Below, piece after piece: positions 17,629-26,088 of a DNA stretch of 64,000 bases. The stretch is from assembly GCF_000974445.1 (NCBI RefSeq), contig NZ_BBOJ01000013.1, positions 124,001 through 188,000 on the forward strand, read 5' to 3'. Under the pieces are notes generated by a model. The model made no database searches and was not told where the DNA came from. It saw only the letters and a program-made list of their open reading frames with translations. The position numbers were made by a program, and so were the translations under genes. The first letter of the stretch is position 1. Each line of letters opens with the position of its first letter. The DNA comes from Lentzea aerocolonigenes. Its GTDB lineage: Bacteria; Actinomycetota; Actinomycetes; Mycobacteriales; Pseudonocardiaceae.

Positions 17629-18999
17629 TCAGCCGCTCGTGCTGAGCAGCTCGGTCAGCACCGGCAGAGCGCTCACCAGCTGTTCCCGCGAGCACGCGCT
17701 GTAGCCGATGACCAGGCCGTGGAGCTTGGCCCGGTTCACGTAGTGCCGGGCCAGGCCGTCCACCCGCAGCCCGCGTTCCAGCGCCTGCCGCATGAGGTCG
17801 CGCTCCAGTTCGGCGTTGGGCAGCAGCACCACGACGTGCGCGCCCGCGTCGTCACCGAGCACCTTGATGCCGGCGTCCGCGAACGTGTCGATGATGAGCG
17901 CGCGCCGTTCGGACAGCTCGCGCCGCAGCTTGCGCAGGTGCCGGCCGAGGTCACCGGTCCGCGCCAGCTCGACGACGACCCGTTGCCCCGCTGCCGCCGG
18001 GCTGGTGCCGGTCAGGTCGCGGTGCTCCAGCACGGCCGTGGCGAGGTGCTCGGGGGCAACCATCCACCCGGCGCCCAGCGTCGGGGTGAGGATCTTGCTC
18101 GTGGTGCCGAGGTGGACCACGACGTCCGGGGCCAGCGCGGCGAGCGACGGCAGCGGGGCCACGTCGTAGCGCAGCTCGCCGTCGTAGTCGTCCTCGATGA
18201 CGAGCCAGCCGTCGCGGCGCGCCCGTTCGACCAGCGCGACCCGCCGCCCCGCCGACATGCGACCGCCCAACGGGTACTGGTGCGCCGGCGAGCAGTAGAC
18301 GGCGCGAACACCGGCCGGAACGGCGTCCGGCAGCAGGCCTTCCGCGTCGACGGCCGCCTGGACGACCCGGAGCCCGGCCGCGCGGAACACGCCCACCGCC
18401 CGCTGGTAGCCGGGTTCCTCGACGGCCACGGCGTCACCGCGGCGCAGCACGGCCACCGCGATCTCCGTCAGCACCGCCGTGGTGCCGCCGGTGGCCAGCA
18501 CGGGATCGGCGTTGACCGCGAGGCCGCGGTGGCGCAGCAGGTGCTCGGCGATGGCCTCGCGGTACTCGGGCAGGCCCGCGCGTTCGGGGCGGGACAACGG
18601 GGGCGCGTCGGCAGCGGCACGCCAGGCCCGCCGCCAGGCAGCGCGGTCGAGGCCGCCCGCCCACGGCGCACCGGTCCCGAGGTCGACGAAGTCGGTGATC
18701 GCCGGGACGACGGGTTTGCGCGAACGTTTGCGCAGCGGGCCGGGCGGGGTCGTGGTGACGTAGGTGCCGGAGCCGTGACGGCCCGCGATCCAGCCTTCCG
18801 CGTGGAGCTGTTCGTAGGCGGCGGCGGTGACCGTGCGGGACACACCGAGCGACTCGGCCAGCGCGCGCGTTGACGGCAAACGGTCGCCCGCGCGCAGGCG
18901 TCCTTCCGACGCGGCGGAACGGAGTGCGTCGGCGAGCTGGACGGCGAGCGGTTCTGCGGACTCGCGGTCCAGCGCCACGGGAAGCGCGGCCTCAACCAA
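17629..18999 (-). CDS. MocR/PdxR-type regulator (GntR HTH + aminotransferase fold)
   Basis: 456 residues. The N-terminal winged helix is GntR-type (about residues 15-80: LAVQLADALRSAA, SLGVSRTVTAAAYEQL), followed by a fold-type I aminotransferase-like domain with the PLP lysine in GTTSKILTPTLG near 303. Such proteins sense PLP or related amines and often control vitamin B6 genes. It is divergent from a PPOX-family flavoprotein gene, which is the likely target. Start TTG 18999 is chosen because gagaagg lies 5 nt upstream. The inverted repeat aagtggc/gccactt between the two genes is a candidate operator. Confidence 0.9.
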   Translation of the reverse strand: MVEAALPVALDRESAEPLAVQLADALRSAASEGRLRAGDRLPSTRALAESLGVSRTVTAAAYEQLHAEGWIAGRHGSGTYVTTTPPGPLRKRSRKPVVPAITDFVDLGTGAPWAGGLDRAAWRRAWRAAADAPPLSRPERAGLPEYREAIAEHLLRHRGLAVNADPVLATGGTTAVLTEIAVAVLRRGDAVAVEEPGYQRAVGVFRAAGLRVVQAAVDAEGLLPDAVPAGVRAVYCSPAHQYPLGGRMSAGRRVALVERARRDGWLVIEDDYDGELRYDVAPLPSLAALAPDVVVHLGTTSKILTPTLGAGWMVAPEHLATAVLEHRDLTGTSPAAAGQRVVVELARTGDLGRHLRKLRRELSERRALIIDTFADAGIKVLGDDAGAHVVVLLPNAELERDLMRQALERGLRVDGLARHYVNRAKLHGLVIGYSACSREQLVSALPVLTELLSTSG

Positions 19000-19047
19000 A
19001 GTGGCCTTCTCAAATCGATCAGAACTGGCGCTTCAATGATGCCACTT
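18999..19047. promoter_or_regulatory. Candidate MocR operator in the divergent promoter
   Basis: The 7-bp arms aagtggc (18999-19005) and gccactt (19041-19047) are exact inverted repeats 35 bp apart, between the MocR gene and the PPOX-type gene. Extended similarity (ccaaagtggc against tccaagtggc) strengthens the pairing. One arm overlaps the TTG start region. The regulatory role is inferred. Confidence 0.45.
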
Positions 19048-19066
19048 GGACCGACACAGTAGAAGC

Positions 19067-19711
19067 ATGACCACTGACGTGCAGCTCTCCCCCACCCCGC
19101 GCAGCACCGTCGTCCGCGGCAAGAAGCGAGCCGTCCAGGACCGCCAGGTGCTCTACGACATCCTCGACGCGGGCCTGGTCTGCCACCTCGCCGTGGAGGT
19201 CGACGGAGCGCCGTTCCTCATCCCCACCGCGTACGGGCGGGACGGCAACCGCATCTTCCTGCACGGGTCGACGGGCTCACGGTCCATCAGGAGCATGATC
19301 GAAGGCAAGCCTGTTTGCGTCGCGGTCACGCTCGTGGACGGGGTCGTGTACTCGCGGTCGGTGTTCCACCACTCGATGAACTACCGGTCGGCGATCGTCC
19401 ACGGCACCGCGAAGGTCGCCGAGGACCCCGAGCACGCGCTGAAGGTGATCGTCGAGCACGTCACGCCGGGCAGCTGGGACTACGCGCGCGGCCCGTCCCG
19501 CAAGGAGCTCGCGCAGACCGTCGCGCTGGAGATCGACCTCACCGAGGCGAGCGTGAAGGTGCGCGAGGGCGGTCCGGGTGAGGAGCCGTCGGACCTCGAA
19601 GCGAACCTCGTGTGGGCGGGACACATGCCGCTCGTGCAGACGTGGGGTGCGCCGGTGCCGCACGAGACGGACAAGGCCATCCCGCCGCACGTCAGCGAAC
19701 GGGCCCGTTGA
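19067..19711 (+). CDS. Pyridoxamine 5'-phosphate oxidase-family (FMN split-barrel) protein
   Basis: 214 residues of the flavin-nucleotide-binding split-barrel family: DRQVLYDILDAGLVCHLAV, then FLIPTAYGRDGNRIFLHG and HHSMNYRSAIVHGTA are typical blocks. These relatives bind FMN or F420-like flavins and heme-type ligands; most are not true PNPOx. The adjacent divergent MocR regulator hints at a vitamin B6 link (inference). Starts at ATG 19067. Its 3' end overlaps the convergent cysteine dioxygenase-like gene by 20 bp. Confidence 0.85.
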   Translation: MTTDVQLSPTPRSTVVRGKKRAVQDRQVLYDILDAGLVCHLAVEVDGAPFLIPTAYGRDGNRIFLHGSTGSRSIRSMIEGKPVCVAVTLVDGVVYSRSVFHHSMNYRSAIVHGTAKVAEDPEHALKVIVEHVTPGSWDYARGPSRKELAQTVALEIDLTEASVKVREGGPGEEPSDLEANLVWAGHMPLVQTWGAPVPHETDKAIPPHVSERAR

Positions 19712-20150
19712 CCGGGTCGTAGCGGTACGGGTTCATGGCGCGTGTGCCGTGGCGGTAGACGTGGATCGACACGGCCGGATCCACGCCGTCGTTGCGCACC
19801 TGGTGCACGTAGCCCGGCCCCCACACGCGCGACTGACCGGCGTGAAGGGAGTGCACGACCTGGATCTTCGTGGTGACTACCTCGGTCAGCAGGCCGCTGA
19901 CCACGGTGAACGCACCCGAGGTCGTGGCGTGGTCGTGCAGCGAGGCCGTCTGACCGGGGAGCCAGCTCATCAGCCAGATCTCCTGGTCGTCGGTCTTGTC
20001 GACCAACGCCGAGAAGCGCTCCTCCGGGTCGTACCGGAGCAGGTGCTTCCAGCGGTCGCGGTCGGCCGCCCACGACAGCGCCACCCGGACGGGGTGCAGC
20101 AGCGCGGAGTTTTCAGGCAGTACGACGGTGTTCTCGGGAACGGCGAACAT
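19692..20150 (-). CDS. Cysteine dioxygenase-family protein
   Basis: Cupin of about 152 residues. HDHATTSGAFTVVSG (residues about 70-84) carries the two iron-binding histidines and HQVRND near residue 117 the third, as in cysteine dioxygenases that oxidise cysteine to cysteine sulfinate; related thiol dioxygenases cannot be excluded. ATG 20150 (MFAVPENTVVLPENSALL) is preferred, but no clear ribosome site precedes it and an in-frame GTG lies at 20219. It overlaps the PPOX gene end by 20 bp and follows the gamma-lyase terminator on the same strand. Confidence 0.8.
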   Translation of the reverse strand: MFAVPENTVVLPENSALLHPVRVALSWAADRDRWKHLLRYDPEERFSALVDKTDDQEIWLMSWLPGQTASLHDHATTSGAFTVVSGLLTEVVTTKIQVVHSLHAGQSRVWGPGYVHQVRNDGVDPAVSIHVYRHGTRAMNPYRYDPVNGPVR

Positions 20151-20244
20151 CGGGAAGAACAGTCCTAACCATGGCGAGTGCGCGAAAAGAGGACGCGGGA
20201 CTATCGCCAGGTACAACACAGTGCGCTGAAGGACATGTGCCAGA

Positions 20245-20264
20245 GGGTCCCGGAACCGGGACCC
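20245..20264 (-). terminator. Short GC-rich hairpin after the gamma-lyase gene
   Basis: gggtccc / gggaccc arms around ggaacc directly follow (on the minus strand) the stop of the PLP-dependent lyase gene. There is no T tract; terminator by position. Confidence 0.45.
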
Positions 20265-20268
20265 CCTG

Positions 20269-21333
20269 TCAAACCAGGCCCAGAGCTTGGGACACGTCTG
20301 CGGTCAGGTCTTCGGTGTCCTCGCAGCCGGCCGAGAACCGCACCAGGCCTTCCGGCACCGGATCGCCGAACTGGGCGCGCCGGTCCGCGGTGGAGTGCAG
20401 GCCGCCGAACGACGTCGCCGCCGACACCAGCTTCGACCGCGACAGGAACTCGTCCACCGCCTGCACGCTCGGCAGCTCGAACGTCAGCACGCCGTTGAAC
20501 CGCCGCATCTGCTGCGCCGCCACCAGGTACGCCGGGTCGTCCGAGGCACCCGGCCAGCGCAGGTTCGCGACCCGGCCCTTGAGCAGCTCGTAGATCGCCG
20601 CCGCGTTCTCCGCCTGCCGCGCGAGCCGCAGGTCGAGCGTTCCCAGGCCGCGCATCACGAGCCACGTCTCGAACGGTCCCGCAATCGCGCCGTTCAACGT
20701 CCGGGCGTCGCGGACTCGCGCGGCCAGCTCGGCAGAAGCCACCGTCACGTGTCCGAAGAGGACGTCGCTGTGGCCCGCGAGCGCCTTGGTGTCCGATGCG
20801 ACGACGATGTCCGCGCCGAGCTCCAACGGCCGTTGCCCCAGCGGGGTCGCCGTCGTGTTGTCCACGGCAAGCAACGCACCCGCGGCGTGAGCGGCCTCGG
20901 CCAGCGTCGCGATGTCGCACACGTCCAGGCCGGGGTTCGACGGCGTCTCCAGCAGCACGAGCCGCACGCCCTCGAAGGACGGATACGGTCCCGCCGTGGG
21001 CACCTCGACCACGTTCAGGTCCATTTCGGACACGAACTTGCGGGTGAGGAAGTACCCGTCCGACGGCAGCACCAGAGTGTCCCCAGTGGACAGAACGGTC
21101 CGCAGCAACGTGGAGATCGCGGCCATGCCGGACGGGAAGACGACGCACTCGCCGCCTTCCAGCGAGCCCAGCGCGGCTTCCAGCGACCGCCACGTCGGGT
21201 TGCCCGCACGGCCGTAGTAGTCCTGACCGCCCAGGTGGTACGCCGAGGCGAACACCGGCTGCGCGCCGAACGGTTCGCCCGGCTCGCCCGACACCGCGTG
21301 CACGACCCGAGTGCCGTCACCGAGCTCGCTCAC
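20269..21333 (-). CDS. Trans-sulfuration PLP enzyme (cystathionine gamma-lyase/synthase family)
   Basis: 354-residue Cys/Met-metabolism PLP enzyme. The PLP lysine lies in VASDTKALAGHSD (about residue 181); ETPSNPGLDVCDI near 130 and YYGRAGNPTWRSLEAAL near 40 are family blocks. Reaction direction (lyase or synthase) cannot be fixed from the motifs. Starts at GTG 21333; the GTGA overlap with the gpsA stop indicates translational coupling. A cysteine dioxygenase-like gene follows downstream, suggesting a sulfur amino-acid theme (inference). Confidence 0.88.
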   Translation of the reverse strand: MSELGDGTRVVHAVSGEPGEPFGAQPVFASAYHLGGQDYYGRAGNPTWRSLEAALGSLEGGECVVFPSGMAAISTLLRTVLSTGDTLVLPSDGYFLTRKFVSEMDLNVVEVPTAGPYPSFEGVRLVLLETPSNPGLDVCDIATLAEAAHAAGALLAVDNTTATPLGQRPLELGADIVVASDTKALAGHSDVLFGHVTVASAELAARVRDARTLNGAIAGPFETWLVMRGLGTLDLRLARQAENAAAIYELLKGRVANLRWPGASDDPAYLVAAQQMRRFNGVLTFELPSVQAVDEFLSRSKLVSAATSFGGLHSTADRRAQFGDPVPEGLVRFSAGCEDTEDLTADVSQALGLV

Positions 21334-22340
21334 TGGCGCTCGTGCTTCCGGTCGCGGCCCAGCAGCGCGACACCGAGCTCGCGCACGCTCAGCCCGTCGT
21401 GGCACACCTGGTGCACGCCTTCGGTGATCGGCATGTCCACGCCGTGCGCGGCCGCGAGCTCGCGGATCGACGAGCACGACTTCACGCCCTCGGCGACCTG
21501 ACCGTGCGCGGCCTCCTGCGCCTGCGCGAGGGTCTCGCCCTTGCCGAGCCGTTCGCCGAAGGTCCGGTTGCGCGACAACGGCGACGCGCAGGTCGCCACC
21601 AGGTCGCCCAGACCCGCCAGGCCGGCGAACGTCAGCGGGTCGGCCCCGAGAGCCGCGCCCAGACGTGCGGTCTCGGCCAGGCCGCGCGTGATGATCGACG
21701 CCATCGTGTTGTCGCCGAAGCCCATGCCCGCCGCCATGCCGCACGCCAGCGCGATGACGTTCTTGCACGCCCCGCCGAGCTCGCAGCCCACGACGTCGGT
21801 GTTGGTGTACGGGCGGAAGTACGAGTTGGAGCACGCGTGCTGCAGGTCGACCGCGCGGTCGTGGTCCGTGCACGCGATGACGGTCGCGGTCGGCTGCCCG
21901 ACGGCGATCTCCTTGGCCAGGTTCGGCCCGGACACCACGGCCACCTGCGACTCGTCGACCTCGGCGACCTCGCGGATCACCTCGCTCATCCGCTTCAGCG
22001 TGCCGAGCTCGACCCCCTTGGACAGCGACACGAGCGTCGCGTCCGGCGGCAGCAGCTCCTTCCACGCCGACAGGTTCACCCGCAGCGTCTGCGACGGCAC
22101 CGCCAGCACCACCGCGTCCGCACCGTCCAGCGCCTTCGCCGGGTCGGAGGTGGCGGCGAGGTTGGCGGGCAACGAGATGCCGGGCAGGTAGTCGGCGTTC
22201 ACGCGGGTCTCGGTGATCGTCGAGGCGACCTCCTGCCTGCGCGCCCACAGCACGACCTCGGGACCGGAGTCCGCGACGACCTTCGCGAAGGTCGTGCCCC
22301 ACGAACCGGCGCCGAGCACCGCAACACGTTCGATCGCCAT
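21330..22340 (-). CDS. gpsA: Glycerol-3-phosphate dehydrogenase [NAD(P)+]
   Basis: 336 residues. Reduces dihydroxyacetone phosphate to sn-glycerol-3-phosphate for phospholipid synthesis. NAD(P)-binding GAGSWGTTFA at residues 10-19, the catalytic Lys region GACKNVIALACG near 190, and the substrate-binding GFGDNTMASIITRGL near 205. The upstream gene plsC uses its product, and only 4 nt separate them; the downstream gamma-lyase gene overlaps by 4 nt. Counterpart of Rv2982c. Confidence 0.97.
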   Translation of the reverse strand: MAIERVAVLGAGSWGTTFAKVVADSGPEVVLWARRQEVASTITETRVNADYLPGISLPANLAATSDPAKALDGADAVVLAVPSQTLRVNLSAWKELLPPDATLVSLSKGVELGTLKRMSEVIREVAEVDESQVAVVSGPNLAKEIAVGQPTATVIACTDHDRAVDLQHACSNSYFRPYTNTDVVGCELGGACKNVIALACGMAAGMGFGDNTMASIITRGLAETARLGAALGADPLTFAGLAGLGDLVATCASPLSRNRTFGERLGKGETLAQAQEAAHGQVAEGVKSCSSIRELAAAHGVDMPITEGVHQVCHDGLSVRELGVALLGRDRKHERQ

Positions 22341-22344
22341 GGGT

Positions 22345-23049
22345 TCAGGCCTTCCTCGGTCCGTAGAAGCCTTCGGGCGCCTGCTCCTGGCGCACCTCGG
22401 CGAGCTGGGCCTTCACGTGGTTCATCAGCAGATCGGTGACCTCGCGCAGCAACGGGAGCGTCTCCTCCTTGCCGCGGTAGGCGGACAGGTCGATCGGCTC
22501 GCCGACGGCGTGCGTGATCGTCTTGCGCGGGAACGGGCGGAACCTCTTCTGGTAGTGGTTGTAGAGGTCGAGCGTGCCCCAGCGGGCGACCGGGATCACC
22601 GGGCCGTCGTGCTGCAACGCGAGCCGCGCCACGCCGGTGCGGGAGTTCGCGGGCCAGCCGTCCGGGTCCTTGGTGATGGTGCCCTCGGGATAGATCACCA
22701 CGACCTGACCGGTGGCCAGCGCGTTGTGCGCCTCCCGCAGGCTCTGCTGCGCGTCCGAGGTGCCCCGGTAGACCGGGATCTGCTTCGCGCCCTTCAGGAT
22801 CGCGCCCATGATCGGCACGTTCCACAGGCTGTGCTTGGCGAGGAAGTGCGGCACCCTGTCGTTCTTGTGCACGAAGACGGCGTCGTAGCACGGGTCGAGG
22901 TGCGAGATGTGGTTCATCACCAGCAGCGCCGATCCCTGGCGCGGGATGCGGTCGCCGTGCAGGATCCGGTGCCTGCCCAGCACGAACGACATGGGGTAGA
23001 CGATCGCCGCGGCGACTCCGACCCAGAAGCCGCCCTTCTCCTTGGCCAC
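22345..23049 (-). CDS. 1-acyl-sn-glycerol-3-phosphate acyltransferase (PlsC family)
   Basis: 234-residue membrane-associated acyltransferase. The catalytic HX4D motif is NHISHLD near residue 47, and the acceptor-binding YPEGTI lies near 120. Converts lysophosphatidic acid to phosphatidic acid, one step after GpsA products are acylated, so the plsC-gpsA pairing is functionally coherent. Start GTG 23049 is chosen because gagtgaggag lies just upstream; the frame opens earlier but would overlap the divergent fbiD promoter. Confidence 0.92.
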   Translation of the reverse strand: MAKEKGGFWVGVAAAIVYPMSFVLGRHRILHGDRIPRQGSALLVMNHISHLDPCYDAVFVHKNDRVPHFLAKHSLWNVPIMGAILKGAKQIPVYRGTSDAQQSLREAHNALATGQVVVIYPEGTITKDPDGWPANSRTGVARLALQHDGPVIPVARWGTLDLYNHYQKRFRPFPRKTITHAVGEPIDLSAYRGKEETLPLLREVTDLLMNHVKAQLAEVRQEQAPEGFYGPRKA

Positions 23050-23113
23050 GTGGACCCTCTCCTCACTCCCGACCTGCAGGAACTGCGCCCCTGAGCACAT
23101 TAGTCGTCAGATC

Positions 23114-23752
23114 GTGGACTATGACGAGGTGCGGGATGAAGTTGACCTCGTGGTTCCGGTCAAAACGCTCGACAGGGCCAAGACCAGACTGACCAGCGCG
23201 ACCGGTGGAGATCCGGTGTCACACGCGGCGCTGGCGCTCGCGCTCGCCATGGACACGGTGAGCGCCGCCGCGGCCACGCCCGGTGTCCGTCGCGTGGTGA
23301 CGATCACATCGGACCCCGCCGTCGCCGCCGAGATGGCGGCGCTGGGCGTCGAGTCGTTGCCGGAACCCGCCGAACCCGGACTCAACGCGGCGTTGAAGCA
23401 CGGCGCGCGCACGCTGCGGTCCGATCGCATCGGCGCGCTCCAGGCCGACCTGCCCGCGCTCAGGTCAGCGGAACTCCAGGCGGCGCTCGAGGCGGCGAGC
23501 AACCGGCGCGCGTTCGTTCCCGACCGCCAGGGCACCGGCACGACGTTGCTCCTCGCCGCACCCGGAGGTGAGCTCGACCCGAGGTTCGGCGTCGGGTCCG
23601 CCGGCCACCACCGGATTTCCGGTGCGGTCGCGCTGATCGGGCCGTGGCCGTCGCTGCGCTGTGACGTGGACACGGAAGAGGATCTGCGGCTCGCGCTCAC
23701 CCTCGGTCTGGGCGCGCACACCGCGAACGCCTTGCCCGCCTGGACAACCTGA
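23114..23752 (+). CDS. fbiD: 2-phospho-L-lactate/phosphoenolpyruvate guanylyltransferase (coenzyme F420 synthesis)
   Basis: About 212 residues. Family blocks: VVPVKTLDRAKTRL near the start, QADLPALRSAEL near residue 120, RAFVPDRQGTGTTLL near 140, and SGAVALIGPWPSLRCDVDT near 180. These match the CofC/FbiD guanylyltransferases that activate phosphoenolpyruvate or phospholactate with GTP for F420; in M. tuberculosis the equivalent Rv2983 uses phosphoenolpyruvate. Start is ambiguous: GTG 23114 or GTG 23129, both weakly served by ribosome sites. Divergent from plsC. Confidence 0.92.
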   Translation: MDYDEVRDEVDLVVPVKTLDRAKTRLTSATGGDPVSHAALALALAMDTVSAAAATPGVRRVVTITSDPAVAAEMAALGVESLPEPAEPGLNAALKHGARTLRSDRIGALQADLPALRSAELQAALEAASNRRAFVPDRQGTGTTLLLAAPGGELDPRFGVGSAGHHRISGAVALIGPWPSLRCDVDTEEDLRLALTLGLGAHTANALPAWTT

Positions 23753-23805
23753 GCGCTCCTCACGCGTCTTCCGGGTCACTGGCGTGATCACGACTTGGGA
23801 GATGC

Positions 23806-24771
23806 ATGCGAGCGCTCATCGCGCTGGCGGGGATCACGGCCGTCGCGGGCTGTGTCGCCGCCGTTCCGATCGACCGGCCGTCCGACTACACCGCACCGAG
23901 CACGCTCAACTCGTGCCGGGTGGACCTGCCCCAGGACTGGAAGGACCAGCTGTCCCGCAACACCACGGAGACCGGCTCGCACGAGAAGGTCACCGTCGTC
24001 GCCGCGAACGAGAACGCCGACGTCACGCTGGTCAAGACCACGCGCAACAGGACCACCGAGCTCGTGTTGCGCGACAGCAGGAAACGCCAGCAGGTCATGG
24101 CCGTGCAGAACGACGCGCAGCTCTTCGACGTCGAGTTCGACGGGCGCTGGGTGACGTTCTCGACGAAGCAGAGCCCGTCCGACGACACCGCGGCGACCTA
24201 CGCGTGGGACGCGCGCAACGACGGCGCGCCTGTGCGGATCGGCGAGAGCGGTGCCGTGGTGCACAACGGCAAGGCCGCCTGGTCCGACGGTTCCGGTGTG
24301 CACGTCTACGACCTCGCCAAGAAGAAGGACAGGGTCATCGGCCAGGGCAAGGAGCCGGTGTTCCTCGGCGACACCGTGGTGTGGTTGCAGGACGGGAGGT
24401 TCCGCGCTGAAGGGGCGCTGCCCGAGCAGCTGACCGAGGCGAAACCCAGGACCGCCACGTCCGACGGCCGCACGGTGGTGTGGACGCAGGGCGACGCGTT
24501 GCACGGCTGGCGCGAGGGCTGGACCGAACCGCGTGAGCTCGCGGAGATCAAGCCAAGGACCGAGGGGATCGTCTTCCCGCGGGTCAGCGGCGACTTCGTG
24601 TCGTGGCAGTCGGAGTCGTCCTACGTCACGGACATCCGCAGCGGCGCGACCGTGCACACGACTGAAGGCGGCTACTGGCTGGAGGTGCACGGCGGCGCGC
24701 TCACGCAGCAGGGATGGCGCGTTGCGGCGGTCGCTCCCCTGTCCGCGCTGTCACCGCTGTCGCGCTGTTGA
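23806..24771 (+). CDS. Putative lipoprotein, beta-propeller-like
   Basis: 321 residues. The N-terminus MRALIALAGITAVAGC is a lipoprotein signal with lipobox AVAGC (Cys16), so export and lipid anchoring are likely. The remainder has repeated strands around W and V/G positions (WVTFSTKQ, TVVWLQDG, TVVWTQGD, FVSWQSES), reminiscent of TolB/propeller blades. No catalytic motif was recognised and the function is unknown. gggaga precedes ATG 23806. Confidence 0.75.
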   Translation: MRALIALAGITAVAGCVAAVPIDRPSDYTAPSTLNSCRVDLPQDWKDQLSRNTTETGSHEKVTVVAANENADVTLVKTTRNRTTELVLRDSRKRQQVMAVQNDAQLFDVEFDGRWVTFSTKQSPSDDTAATYAWDARNDGAPVRIGESGAVVHNGKAAWSDGSGVHVYDLAKKKDRVIGQGKEPVFLGDTVVWLQDGRFRAEGALPEQLTEAKPRTATSDGRTVVWTQGDALHGWREGWTEPRELAEIKPRTEGIVFPRVSGDFVSWQSESSYVTDIRSGATVHTTEGGYWLEVHGGALTQQGWRVAAVAPLSALSPLSRC

Positions 24772-24909
24772 AACAGTGACGAACGCCACGAAAATGTTGT
24801 TTCGAGCAACTCGGCGGGAAACCCCAGCACCTTATACATCCGTATCCCTTGATGCGAACGGCGTATCCCCCGACGCCGTACCCCGACGCTTGCCCCGAGG
24901 TGTTCCTGC

Positions 24910-26088
24910 ATGAAGTCGTTGACGCACGCCGACTACCTGGCGTTGCGCCGCTTTCCCGCTCTTGACGGCCTGAGGGCCATTGCCGCGGTGCTGGTGGTGT
25001 TCTTCCACTACGGGGGCCCGGACTGGCTGCAGGGGTGGGCGGGGGTTCAGATGTTCTTCGTCCTCAGCGGATTCCTCATCACCACCCTGATGCTGCGCGA
25101 GGAGCGCGGCACCGGACGGATTTCGCTGAAGGAGTTCTACCTGCGGCGGGCGTTCCGGATTCTGCCCGTCTACTTCGTGGTCCTGCTCGTCACGGCCGTC
25201 GGCTCGGCGGTCGCGGGCACGTTCGTCAGCAACGGCATCGGTCCGGCGCTGAAGTACTTCCTGACCTTCACCAACGAGTTCGCCGGGTCCAGCCCGTACG
25301 GACAGTCCTGGTCACTGGGCATCGAGCAGAAGTTCTACCTGGTCTGGCCGCTGGTGGCGATCGCGCTGGGCACCGTCGTGCTGAAGCGCCGCGCCGGTGC
25401 CGCCGCCCTCGGCATGCTGCTCGCACTCGTGGTCGTGAACTTCACCGCGTCGCACAGCAACCCCGGCTGGCCGCTGCACTACTTCTCGATCCTGACCGGT
25501 GTGCTGCTGGCGATCGCGCTGCACAGCCCGCGCGGATTCGCTCTGCTTCGCCCGCTCACGAATCCGGCGGCGCAGGTCGTCGTCGCGTTCGGATTCGTCG
25601 CCGTGCACCTGAGCGTGAAGCCGATCGCCGCACTCCTCGACGGACTCAACGGAATTCCCGGTCACGTGCTGGTCATTCCGGTCTACGCGCTCGCGACCGC
25701 GGTGCTGCTCACCTCGCTGATCGCGCCGGGGCCGGCCACGACTTTCCTGTCCACGAAGCCGATGCAGTTCGTCGGTGAACGCTCGTACTCGCTTTACCTG
25801 GTGCAGACGATCGCCGCGACGGTCATCGCGTTCTTCTGGCCCGCGATGTCCGGCATCGGACAGTCCGTGGTGGTCACGGCGCTGGGACTGGTGCTGGCGA
25901 GCGTCCTCTACGTGACCGTCGAGATCCCGATGATCAACCTCGGCCGTCGGGTGATCACTCGCCAGCGCGCCGCGGCCGCCGTCAGGACGGCCGTTGCCCA
26001 GAGGGAAACTCAGCAGGGTGCGCCGCAGGCTCCGACGCCGCAGTCCGAGTCGTCGCGGTTGGCGACCATCGGGCAGGCCCAGCCGTAG
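24910..26088 (+). CDS. Acyltransferase family 3 (OafA/ExoP-like) membrane protein
   Basis: 392 residues, about ten membrane helices. FPALDGLRAIAAVLVVFFHY at residues 17-36 holds the family His, and FFVLSGFLITTLML and FYLRRAFRILPVYFV are diagnostic blocks. Such enzymes O-acylate cell-surface polysaccharides, antibiotics or peptidoglycan; the substrate here is unknown. The C-terminal 26 codons overlap the end of the convergent LVIVD-repeat gene by 79 bp, and this tail (RETQQGAPQAPTPQSESS) looks non-conserved. Confidence 0.9.
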   Translation: MKSLTHADYLALRRFPALDGLRAIAAVLVVFFHYGGPDWLQGWAGVQMFFVLSGFLITTLMLREERGTGRISLKEFYLRRAFRILPVYFVVLLVTAVGSAVAGTFVSNGIGPALKYFLTFTNEFAGSSPYGQSWSLGIEQKFYLVWPLVAIALGTVVLKRRAGAAALGMLLALVVVNFTASHSNPGWPLHYFSILTGVLLAIALHSPRGFALLRPLTNPAAQVVVAFGFVAVHLSVKPIAALLDGLNGIPGHVLVIPVYALATAVLLTSLIAPGPATTFLSTKPMQFVGERSYSLYLVQTIAATVIAFFWPAMSGIGQSVVVTALGLVLASVLYVTVEIPMINLGRRVITRQRAAAAVRTAVAQRETQQGAPQAPTPQSESSRLATIGQAQP

